64,000 nt of DNA. It comes from Cladorhizidae sp. MBARI D1340-BT2. Lineage: Eukaryota > Porifera > Demospongiae > Poecilosclerida > Cladorhizidae. The position numbers and the translations under genes were made by a program. Below are positions 1-9,539 of the stretch, in pieces. Under the pieces are notes generated by a model. It saw nothing but the letters and a program-made list of their open reading frames with translations. It was not told where the DNA came from and searched no databases. The stretch lies in NCBI GenBank assembly GCA_028752905.1, contig JAQNBH010000012.1, forward strand, positions 24,561,816-24,625,815, written 5' to 3'. Every line of letters begins with the position of its first letter. The stretch's first letter is position 1.

Positions 1-43
1 CTCGGTTGGTTGGGGGTCTGCTCTGTGGGGTGTTGCCTCTGGG

Positions 44-991
44 TCAGATGTTTCTCGGTGCCGGGGTTGTGTTCGTTGACCTCTGTTGAGTTGGGGTGTG
101 GCGGTGTCGAGGGAGGGTGCCTCTAGGCGGTTGATGGTTTTGGCGTTGCAGCTTCTTGTATGAGCTGGCAACGGCTGATGTGTCCTCGTCTTCGTAGTGG
201 GAGATGGCGCTGGAGGAGGTCGGGGTTGAGATGGACAGGGCCGAACGCTTTCCTGCAGCCCGCACCTCGATGAATTTGATGGTGTCCTCCACCGAGAGGT
301 CCTGGTCCGGATGCTTAAGGAGATCCTCTTGGATCTCCGCATCCGCCAGGCCTATGCAGAGCTGGTCGGCCACTCGCTCCTCCCCCTGGTTTGTCATGCC
401 GTCGCAGTTTGGGCACTTCTTAAGGAACCGGCAGACTTCGGCCTGTCCTCTGAGGCGTGCTGCGAAGGCGCGGATGGGCTCTGTACGGTCCTGGGTCATT
501 CGGGAGAGGGCTACCCTGGCCACCTTCGGGTTCTCTGATCTGACAGCTAGGGACTTGATGGCAGCGAGGAGTGCTTCCTCCGTCGATCCTTCGAGGGGTA
601 GAGGACCGATCGAGTTTCTCGTGACGTCACGCCTGAGTTTCGTGTCGCAACACTCCAGCAATTGTACTGGTATGTCCGCGCCAGATAGTTGGACGGCCTG
701 AACATACGACCTCCAGCGTTGGAGGAAGTATATCCAGGCCTCTGTCATCCCACCAGAGGAGACTTCCGGTCTTTTCACCGGGGCGGGTTTGGCTCTGGTG
801 TTTCGGTGGATCAGGGCGTGGGTTGACAGGAGTACCCGGGCAATGCCAGGGTCAGTGCCTTCGGCGATGGTATATTCGCATCCTGGGAATGGGCAGTGGA
901 TGGCCACGAGGTGGGTGGGCGTCAAATGGAGTATCACCCAGGAGTCTCCGATCGGTATGCAGACTCTTTGTTGTAGGTGATCGCAGGAAGA
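44..991 (-). CDS. Ty3/gypsy-like retrotransposon Gag (element continues off the left edge)
   Basis: The frame is open from 991 down to the stop at 44. The first in-frame ATG is at 748-746, so the segment above it is either non-AUG-initiated, spliced or the result of 5' truncation. Upstream of that ATG there is a C2H2-like finger (C-x4-C then H-x3-H, starting CPFPGCEY). Downstream there is a capsid-like region with the motif VADQLCIGLADAEIQEDLL followed by IKFIEVRAAGKRS. That pattern (V.DQL..GL.D.EI, then a helix with an E.AGK-type end) is typical of Gag from gypsy-type elements in marine invertebrates. No CCHC knuckle is visible before the stop. Pol would lie below base 1 on this strand. The absence of stops and the higher GC than its surroundings suggest a young or recently active copy. 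The family assignment is by recalled motif only. Confidence 0.65.
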   Translation of the reverse strand, partial: SSCDHLQQRVCIPIGDSWVILHLTPTHLVAIHCPFPGCEYTIAEGTDPGIARVLLSTHALIHRNTRAKPAPVKRPEVSSGGMTEAWIYFLQRWRSYVQAVQLSGADIPVQLLECCDTKLRRDVTRNSIGPLPLEGSTEEALLAAIKSLAVRSENPKVARVALSRMTQDRTEPIRAFAARLRGQAEVCRFLKKCPNCDGMTNQGEERVADQLCIGLADAEIQEDLLKHPDQDLSVEDTIKFIEVRAAGKRSALSISTPTSSSAISHYEDEDTSAVASSYKKLQRQNHQPPRGTLPRHRHTPTQQRSTNTTPAPRNI

Positions 992-1491
992 CTACCAGAT
1001 GCTATTCGGTCACTTGTCCATGCATAGAGGATAGTGCGTTACACATTTGATCATTGGATCAGCAAGGATATAAAGTAGCTTTCAATGAATAGGACAAGTG
1101 ACAGATGTGTGTGTGCGCGCATGCGTTAGGTAAGGGTACGACAAACTGGTAAGGGGTTGTACATAATAATGTTAATACGCATAGATGTTTGTATATACTT
1201 CACTACTCGTGAATTTAAATCTTTGAACGGAGAAGGGAGTACTAAAGTTAGTATAAGTCCAGAATGGAGCATCCAAATCTTCTCCAATTTCGAAGGCAGC
1301 ATCTTGCATCTACTGTCATCATAATTATTTGGGGGAGGAGGGGAAGAAGAAAAGAAAAAAAAATTTTTTGAGTAGTGGACCCCCTTAATCTGAAAATAGA
1401 TTTTAAGAATGTGATTTTAAGAACATAATATGTATCTAAAGATAGATTTTTAATTAATCTGAAGATAAATTTTAATCTTAATTTAATTCAT
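992..1491. other. No gene recognised
   Basis: AT-rich DNA between the Gag frame and the minisatellite. It holds a short alternating purine-pyrimidine stretch near 1,108-1,125 and poly-A/poly-T near 1,345-1,370. No LTR boundary could be fixed for the Gag element. Confidence 0.6.
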
Positions 1492-2285
1492 TGGTAAAGG
1501 GTCATGTAAATGTTTGTGGTATTCATTGGAACAGGGTCATGTAAATGTTTGTGGTGTTCATTGGTAAAGTCATGTAAATGTTTGTGGTAAAGGGTCATGT
1601 AAATGTTTGTGGTATTCATTGGTAAAGGGTCATGTAAATGTTTTGTGGTATTCATTGGTAATGGGTCATGTAAATGTGTGTGGTATTCATTGGTAAAGGG
1701 TCGTGTAAATGTTTGTGCTATTCATTGGTAAAGGATCATGTAAATAATTGTGGGATTCTTTGGTTATTCATTGGTAAAGGGTCATGTAAATGTTTGTGGT
1801 ATTCGTTGGTAAAGGGTCGGTAAAGGGTCATGTAAATCTTTGTGGTATTCATTGGTAAAGGGTCATGTAAATGTTTGTGGTATTCATTGGTAAAGGGTCA
1901 TATAAATGTTTGTGTTATTCATTGGTAAAGGGTCATGTAAATGTTTGTGGTATTCATTGGTAAAGGATGTAAATGTTTGTGGTGTTCATTGGTCATGTAA
2001 ATGTTTGTGGTATTCATTGGCAAAGGATCATGTAAATGTTTGTGGTGTTCATTGGTAATTGGTAAAGGGTCATGTAAATGTTTGTGGTATTCATTGCAAA
2101 GGATCATGTAAATGTTTTTCGGTGTTCATTGGTAAAGGATCATGTAAATGTTTGTGGTAATCATTGGTAAAGGGTCATGTAAATGTTGTGATATTTATTC
2201 GTAAAGGGTCATGTAAATGTTTTTGGTATTCATTGGTAAAGTATCATGTAAATGTTTGTGGGTATTCATTAGTAAATTCTTGTTT
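1492..2285. repeat. 35-bp minisatellite, about 22 copies
   Basis: Imperfect head-to-tail units of about 35 bp. Each contains ggtaaagggtcatgtaaatg followed by tttgtggtattcatt. Copies vary by small indels and point changes, and a few are truncated. Each unit carries a GGTAAAGGG string that resembles a splice donor. A related core occurs in degenerate form at 30,058-30,210. Confidence 0.95.
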
Positions 2286-3139
2286 TCTTTTTTGACAAGA
2301 TGATAAAACAGCATATAATACTATTTCAAGTTGATTATTGAGAAGGTTATTGTAATACTGTTTGCAGTATGTGTGTGCGTATGCACTGATGGGATCTTGG
2401 GATGTTTGTGAGTGACATAGCCTCAGGATGTGTGTTGCTGTGTCATTTGTTGGTCACCTGATATTTTGTGGTTGCGATGGGAACAAACGAGTGCTCACTC
2501 TCCTACAAGACGTTTTGTGCTGATGGTAATATCAGAGGTACTGAGTGGGTCAAATAGAACAAGGATGGGTTAATAAAGGCAGGTAATATAGGGGTAAGAT
2601 GGGAGGAGTTAATAAGCATACAGAATCGTCAGGAAGCAATAATGCAAGGTCTTGAGTTAAATCATTAGGACAGGAAGGGGTTAATGAATAGAAGTACTGT
2701 ATGGGTTACCATTGGTTAAAGGAAGGTCGTTTATTGGTTAAATGATGATGCATGAAGTCTATGGATTAAGTAATTAAGACAGACAGGAAGGGGTTAACGT
2801 TGTAGGGTGAAGTAGATGAATTTGCTGTGTGCAAGATAAAGAATAAACCAGTGTGTGATCTATACTCCTGCTACCCACTCTATATAGGTACATTGTGTTT
2901 TAGAGTCCATGCTGATTTTCACCAAGTATTATTAATTTACTGCTCATTACATCTTATTACTCAAACAGGTAAAGGATCACCACATAATGGACCATCACAA
3001 CCATCACGTTAGGTAAGGAGTTCTCAGCTCAAGGAAATATCAGGTAAAGGGTCCTTTGTGTTTTCTCTTGGGTAATTTTTTTAAAATATATTTGGCAACA
3101 TGTGTTAACTGATTTCACATGCAGTATCTTTCATTCCAG
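2286..3139. other. No gene recognised
   Basis: Unique-looking AT-rich sequence. Short frames are present but none resembles a known protein. Several ggttaa/gggtta-like words near 2,570-2,800 look like a strongly decayed repeat. Confidence 0.5.
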
Positions 3140-3560
3140 ATTTTGGTTCCATGTGTTGGAAGGTTCCTATTACCATAGCAACCAAGAGCAACCCTGGGGC
3201 TGTGAAGTTTGTTTTGGAAGGAATGACAGCGACAGTGACTATGGAAGGAGTGGGGCCAGAGGATTACTTACTGGTAAGGGTGTGTATATGCGCATATGCC
3301 AAGCTATCAGCATAAACTGGATTTGCTAATTTATTATTTCCATATTCACATTGCCCCATGGTTGCAGGTGAACCCTGGTCGCCAGGGCTCTATTGTGTGT
3401 CCTACTCTACCAGCTGTTCTCTCCTCTCCTCCCTGTCTTGAAGGATGGTCTCTCTCTCTGCTCAGGACAGGCTTGGCCTGCAGAGCGATGCCTTTGCCCT
3501 GGTCAGCAATGGTGCACTTTATGTGTGTCAAGTGCTCACTGCCATGCACTCCACAGACGC
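3140..3560 (+). pseudogene. M1 aminopeptidase remnant (puromycin-sensitive aminopeptidase type)
   Basis: Two neighbouring exon-like blocks resemble the region after the catalytic domain of NPEPPS-type M1 zinc aminopeptidases, cytosolic enzymes that trim N-terminal residues. Block 1 (3,140-3,273) follows a ttcattccag acceptor, reads WKVPITIATKSNPGAV then VTMEGVGPEDYLL, and ends at a GTAAGG donor. Block 2 starts after ttgcag at 3,368 with VNPGRQG. It then needs at least three frame changes within about 150 bp to recover YCVSYSTS, LLPVLKDG and AQDRLGLQSDAFALVSNGAL, which match family landmarks (the family has ...DRLGLQND.F.L...). No catalytic HEXXH exon was found nearby. The frame breaks argue for a pseudogene or an isolated duplicated fragment, though assembly errors could mimic them. 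Confidence 0.72.
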
Positions 3561-4519
3561 CATTCACACGAGATATGCATGCAGCATGCATCAGCCTCGT
3601 AGCTCAGTACATATGACAGGCATGTGACACCAATCGCATGGGATAAGGGAATATAGAAGAGAATGAAAAGTATTTATGTGCATCATAATATGGTCAGTGA
3701 TAAGTGCTTGCATGAATCTATGCATTATAGCAAACATCAACTCAGCACACACTTACATATATACATCATAGCCGGAGGAGCATTTGCCGTATAGGTTTGC
3801 ACCGAACACCCCCCTTCATGGAAACCACACCCATCACTTCAGAGTTCGTCTTTTCAGACATTCAAGTGAAGTCTGAGCCATACCAAAAAATAAGAAAAAA
3901 GTCTTTTTATATGTGATGAACAAGAACATTTCAATACTATAACTTCATGTATGGATAATTTGCTTGTTATCATAATTATTGTACTACTCCCACTCATTAG
4001 CTACCTAATCGTTATGGCTCACATGCTCAGTGTGTAGGGTTGCTGAGTGCTCCGAGGGAGTCGTAGTTGTGGAATAGTATGACTGTATTTAGTTTGCTGC
4101 TGTTTCATGACTGTGGACTATATTTAAAATAATGGTAGTTGGCTCACAGTAGAAATTGAGTTTGATTATGACTGTGAAGTTGATGACCCACGTTTGGGAG
4201 GAGAAGTGTGATAAAAGTTGTCCTCCGTATAGTTGTGAGAAAAGACTGCCAAGCCAGTGGATGTTCAATTGGAAGCACAACTCGGAGTGACCTAAAATAG
4301 AAGACAGCTCCTCAGATGAACCATGCAGGGAGCGAGTTAATTGGGAGGAACTCTCGCAAAAAAAATGGGCACCTTCTTTTTGTTACCAAAAATCAAAATA
4401 TTTCAAAATATAAGGACCTACTGCTGGTCCAAATATTTCAGATTTTATTTTACCTAGAGGGTTCACAAATGACTGAAACATTTGGACTCCCAGTGAAATA
4501 TTTAGACCATTTACCAGTC
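3561..4519. other. No gene recognised
   Basis: No continuation of the aminopeptidase was found. From about 4,380 to 4,580 the words aatattt/ggactccc/ccagtccaa recur in both orientations, which suggests a decayed terminal region of the copia element to its right. Confidence 0.45.
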
Positions 4520-6095
4520 CAAACATTTTAATTTTCTTTTAGTATTTGGACATCTATTGAAATATTTCGAATACTTACAAGTCTCTGGAATATATATACG
4601 CATGTTTCAGGGGAAGATTTGGACAGCTTCAGCCCAAAACATTTTGCGTCAATCAATGTTGAATGCACAGCCTCATTGAGAGTTCTGTTTAGCCGTTTCA
4701 GCAACACCATTTTGCTCTGGTGTTTGGCACTGTGTGTTCATCGTGTATTCCTTCAGATTTCAGGAAATCCTCAAACTTTGTCTATCTATATTCACCACCA
4801 TTATCTGTGCAGAGAGCTTTCAACTTGCAGCTACTTGCTTTCTCAATTCGATCTTTCCATTCCAGAAAACAATAAAAAAACCTCATCCTTGTGCTTCAGT
4901 GGGTTGACCCACACACAACATGTTTTGTCATCAATAAATGTCAGGAAATACTCAGCTCCACCTATTGACCGAGTAGTATTTTCCCCAATACATCATGTGG
5001 ACAATACCAAGGAATTCTTTTGAATGAGTGCCTCCACAAGTTTGTAATTGACTTCTGTGATATTTTCCTCCAACATATGTCTCGCAAAATTGATTTCCCT
5101 CAATGTATCGTACATAAAGTACAACACGCAGCTTGCACTTTCTTGTTTGTGCAGCTGGCAATTTCGTTTGCAATGAAAGAGTTCCTCGCACATTTGCCTT
5201 CAAAACATGTCCATCACCAAGTATCACTTGTTGTGGCTCCTTCAGGCTTGAAGATGAAAAAAATTCTCTTCATTCACATACGGCATGTTCCTCCGGAGTC
5301 GTTACTGTGTCAATAGCTGACAGAACATGACTAATCACAAAGGCATCAAAATTGCTGGCTGAGCTGCTGTCATCTTCGTGTTTGCATGCAACTTTTTGGG
5401 CCTTTTTGTTTCATACCTTTCCACTCTTTGTGATCTGATTTGGCTTTTCTTTCATCAGCAGCCAGATTGCGACAGATGTGCTCAAGTTTTCCACAGTAGC
5501 ATTTTAGACCGTTGCTCTTGAGGCGAGCAGTCATTGCTTTGTTGATCTGCATTTGACGTCTTTATCGTATATTTTTCGCTCCTTGTTGAGTAACCCTTCT
5601 GTAATGACTTCCATTTCAGGTACATCTATGTTTGCCAAGAGCTGTTGCCAGCATGCTGAAAGAATCAGGTTAGGCTTGCTAATATGTAGACAACTCGGTC
5701 CTCCTCTGTGATGGGTTCACCGACCACTGCAAATGCTTCAAATATTTACATCATAGCTCTGATGTGCTCCTGAACAGACTTTTCTTCCTTTAAACGTAAT
5801 AATAAAGTTTGCACCTTACCTCGAGTTTGTTGACTCATGTCTTTTTCTGAAACTGGTCTGCCAACTTCTTCCATACCATAATGGGGCTAGCAGGGTCTCC
5901 AATCAAGTAAAACCATGAAGGTTTAACCATCAATGCTAGTGCACGGTCCCTTCTTGCAACAAAACTTAGCGTACGTGTTGGCCTCAGCCTCTTCAGGAGG
6001 AGTTTCACTTCCATTCACAATATCCTATAGACCATCTTTCATGAGTGCCATTTGGCATTGAACTTTCCCCATTGGATAGTTTGATCCATTCAATA
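4520..6095 (-). mobile_element. Decayed Ty1/copia retrotransposon (Gag and integrase part of Pol)
   Basis: Reading from 6,095 downwards, a Gag of the copia type is seen first. A start like GSNYPMGKVQCQMALMK is followed by RLKEEKSVQEHIRAMM and a VGEPITEEDRVVYILASL segment, which are hallmarks of the UBN2-type capsid. Near 5,500 there is a damaged CCHC knuckle (CYCGKLEHICRN, one Cys lost). Around 4,960-5,225 comes GDGHVLKANVRGTLSLQTKL followed by CKLRVVLYV, as in the segment before the integrase of copia Pol. The integrase core follows with TDNGGEY (near 4,790-4,810) and a damaged NGVAE..NRTLNE..HS.LIDAK block to about 4,530. Stops and frameshifts are frequent. Reverse transcriptase and RNase H were not found, so the 3' half is missing. 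No LTRs could be delimited. Confidence 0.82.
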
Positions 6096-6639
6096 GATCC
6101 AGTTACTAACAAGGTACGAACGAAAACATGCTAGTGGTAACTTTTCAACAATTCTGAGAGCTTGAGAGTCTTGGTTATTGAATACACTTAGCTACTTGAT
6201 CAAACTATAGCCTATCTTCATGCGCCAGTGGAAGCATCTGACAATACCCATAACTATTTGGAAAACTTCAAGTAGCTATCACTGGTTATTGACTAATAGC
6301 TTAAACCAATAAATAGCAAAACAAGACCACACCTCAACAACTAACAAAATTGAGCAACTCAACTATAAACTACATGTTAGTTAGAATCAATCTAAAGATA
6401 AACCAACTATATAAGAAGAGTTTAATCTGCTATCCAAACATTGGTGCTATTTACTTATAACCTGAAGACATCAAAGATATATCAAAACTAACACTAATAA
6501 TGCATCAGTCTACATTACAAGTTCAACATAATATTGTGTCAAGAGTGCATCTTTCCAACAGGATTGATATTGACAGCTAACTGGAGAACAGAAGTCTGAT
6601 GAGACTCTGATGGATGAACGGTACTGGGCTGACTCCAGT
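6096..6639. other. No gene recognised
   Basis: AT-rich sequence between the copia and the first gypsy remnant. It may hold remnants of either element's terminal region, but no matching repeat was found. Confidence 0.5.
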
Positions 6640-8390
6640 GAGAGAAGATACAGCTGGCAAGAAGGTTTACTTGTGCATCAAGAGAAATGTGCTGGGGGAG
6701 ATGTGACACGAATCATCTTGCCTTGATCTAGATGTGCAGATGCATGCAGTGAAGATGGCCCATACTCAACCTATGGCTGGACATCTTGGAGCCTGGAAAA
6801 TGGCATCCGATGAAGAGGCATTTTACATGCCCTGAGTAGTTAGGTAATGATGTCCGTAAATTCTGTATTTCATGTTCAGAGTGCCAGCGAGCTGGGAAGA
6901 AGACTGGTAGACAAGTGCCATTGATGCCATGGCCAGTTAATGGAACTGAGTTCTATTGTGTTGTATTTGACATTGCGGGTCATTTACCAAGTAGTAAGAG
7001 AGGGCATAAATATTTTTTTACTCCATGAACTTGCCTCAATATACTTCGAAGCTCTCCTACTTGGGAGCATGGATGCCAAAAAGTTGTTACTGTGATGGTC
7101 AACATGTTCACCAGACTGGACATGGTCTTCACTCCTAAACTTACGAAACAGTTGTGTGCCAAACTGGGCGTGCATCAGATATGGACATCACCCTACCACA
7201 CACAGATGGATGGAATGCTTGAGTGTTGGCATAGAACACTGAAGTCCATGCTGAGGATGGTAGAGACCGTTAAAAAAAATGTGGAACGATTATTTTCCTT
7301 ACTTATTATTTGCCTATAGGGACATTCCACACCAGCTACTGAGTTCACTCCATTTCAACTGTTGTATGGATGATATATCAGGTGTCCTATGGTTGTGGCA
7401 AAGTCTGCCCGGCTGACCTCGGAGGACAAACAACAGTCGGTGTTTGAAGTGGTTCCAGGATCTTGGTGATTATCTGAGAGATATAGCAGAAGCTGCTGGT
7501 GAGAGTGAAAGACAAGTGAAGCAGAAAATGAAACTGTCAGAACAGTCGAAATGCCAAACAAATAGCCTTCAAGAAAGGAGACAAGGCATTGGTGCTGTTC
7601 CCTGATGAATACAACAAGCTTTATGCAGCATGGCACGGGCCTTACGAGGTCATCAGGTGAAGTTGCCATTCCTGAATGATGATGTTGATGTCGAATCATA
7701 CATGTGAATATGTGAAGCACTGGAAAACTCCAGATGTTCAGGTGCTAGCTGTTCACATTGTCGAGAAAGGCAAGAATGACGATGATGAGAAGGCTCCAGA
7801 CTTGGAGGTTGGGTGAATGCACACTGCTGAACAGAAGCAGCAGCTGGATGGGGTGCTGGAGGGGAGATGACAAGTGTTAAGTACGCAACCTGGGAAGGTC
7901 AGTATTCTATCACATGCCATTTATACTGGTGTTTCTGTCCCTGTATGATTAGTACCATACCTGAATACATTACTCCAGCATGAAGAGAGGCTTTGTGGGA
8001 GGAGATTTAGATCCTCACCAAAGCGGTGATCCTCTGACCATCAGTGAGTCGTTGGACTTCACCAGTACTAACTGTTTGGAAGAACGATTGGCAGCATCAG
8101 GTTATGCACTGTAGCAGATACTTACTTGATGCCTCAGATCGATGAGATTATCGGTGCACTGGGTACTTATTGAAGCTCGATAGCTTCTGCCAGATACACT
8201 TAAATGATGAGGACAAAGAGAAAATGGCATTTGCAACTCCTTTGGGCACATATGAGTTCACTACCATGCCCTTTGGTCTTCGAAATGCCGAATCCTTATT
8301 CCAATGGCTAATGGACATAACTCTGGCAGATATAGGAGAGTACACAAGTGCTTATATTGAGGTTCACATTATATACAACATATTTATACT
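6640..8390 (+). mobile_element. Decayed Ty3/gypsy element A with integrase before reverse transcriptase (Gmr1-like order)
   Basis: The first domain is integrase. A zinc-binding start (MAHTQPMAGHLGAWKM, then CQRAGKKTGRQVPLMP near 6,880-6,930) is followed by GTEFYCVVFDIAGHLPS and, after a deletion, by LTKQLCAKLGVHQIWTSPYH..MDGMLE..HRTLKSMLR (7,130-7,260) and TPATEFTPFQLLYG. The integrase C-terminus runs to about 7,730 (HWKTPDVQVL). The same collinear stretch then continues with the segment that normally precedes gypsy reverse transcriptase (EQKQQLDGVLEG, QPGKVSILSHAIYTGV) and into reverse transcriptase itself (REALWEEI; QIHLNDEDKEKMAFATPLGT; TTMPFGLRNAESLFQWLMD; TLADIGEYTSAYIE) up to about 8,370. 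The catalytic YxDD is lost at the end. Many stops and frameshifts mark an old copy. The order INT then RT is read directly from the sequence. Confidence 0.82.
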
Positions 8391-8474
8391 CACTGGCAAC
8401 ACATTTAATAACATCTGGCAACACATTTACACTCACTAGCAACATGTTTCACACAAAATAAATGTGATTCATGA

Positions 8475-8550
8475 TCTGACAGCCAGTGTTGGGTGTAGTT
8501 TCATACCATGATCTTGAGAGTTGGGATTTAACAGTCAGGCAGCTCCAGGC
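8475..8550 (+). repeat. Dispersed repeat, copy 1 of 2
   Basis: The segment starting tctgacagccagtgttggg and ending gtcaggcagctcca aligns along its length with 20,360-20,434 in the same orientation, with scattered substitutions. It lies just after gypsy element A and may be part of a terminal repeat of that family, but no full LTR was recognised. Confidence 0.65.
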
Positions 8551-9278
8551 CTGCATCAGTCATATGTATTGTTGTGCTTATACACTGTAGCATTCAATCA
8601 AGTCATGAATCACATGCATTGACCCAAACCCAACAGGCAACACTAAGCCTGCACAACCAACAAACCCACATGTTAATGTATGGGACCTTTCACCTCACAT
8701 TTATACGGGTACCAAACACTTGTATCTGATTGCTGTTTGTAGTGAGATCCATTACCTTATTTAGTTAATGTACAAATATGGCTTGTGAGAAACTGCTGAG
8801 GTTTGAGATAGAGAACTAGTCAGTTCTATTCCTCCTAGTCATGTTTATACTTGATTCAGTTGTAGTCCGACCTATTGTTAGTGTGTTTATACTTTGCATT
8901 AATATTAAACTATCATCAGAGAACTCCATTCTAGCTTAATGACTATGAGCAGTTAGCTGTAGACTCTGGTAGAGAAAGGATTGCAAGCCCTAATAGATGG
9001 TTTCATTAATCATTGACTAGATTTCTTAGCCAGAGACCATACTCTAGATGCTTGAGCCGACTAGAATGCCTAAACCTCTGCGTATGCTCAATTAGAAATC
9101 AGAGTCAGGGAGAGTAACAGACCAGACCAGCTAACTAGAAGGATTGCCAACTGTTGTTGGTATTGACTGTTTGAATTGTCGCTACAAAGTTTTATTGTCT
9201 ACCCCAGTTTTAGGTTGGTTAGCTATTGTTGTCAGGCCTCTGCAAAGAACGAACATTATAAAAGAATTTATAAATAGA
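8551..9278. other. No gene recognised
   Basis: AT-rich DNA between the two gypsy elements. Parts may be LTR and leader sequence of element B. No repeated ends could be matched by eye. Confidence 0.45.
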
Positions 9279-9405
9279 GCTAGAACTCATGATGTCAGAC
9301 TATCAACACATAGGACAATCAGAACTCATGATGTCAGACTATCAACACATAGGACAATCAGAACTCATGATGTCAGACTATCAATGCATAGGACAATCAG
9401 ACTCA
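9279..9405 (+). repeat. 39-bp tandem repeat, about 3 copies
   Basis: Units begin with agaactcatgatgtcagact and continue with atcaacacataggacaatc. They occur three times nearly perfectly and then fade. The array lies in the presumed leader of gypsy element B. Confidence 0.9.
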
Positions 9406-9539
9406 TGATCTCAGAATCAAACCAGAGACCATCATGGGAAAAGATGAGCAACTACAGACTCAGACCCACACTCACTTCGGTTAGATCTCGGAGGTGAGGC
9501 ATTTGCATAAGACTATAACCAACTACTAGTTAAAGCCAG

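Noticed and set aside
204..701. Plus-strand frame of 165 codons opposite the Gag
   Set aside because: Shadow of the GC-rich minus-strand Gag frame; no family features.
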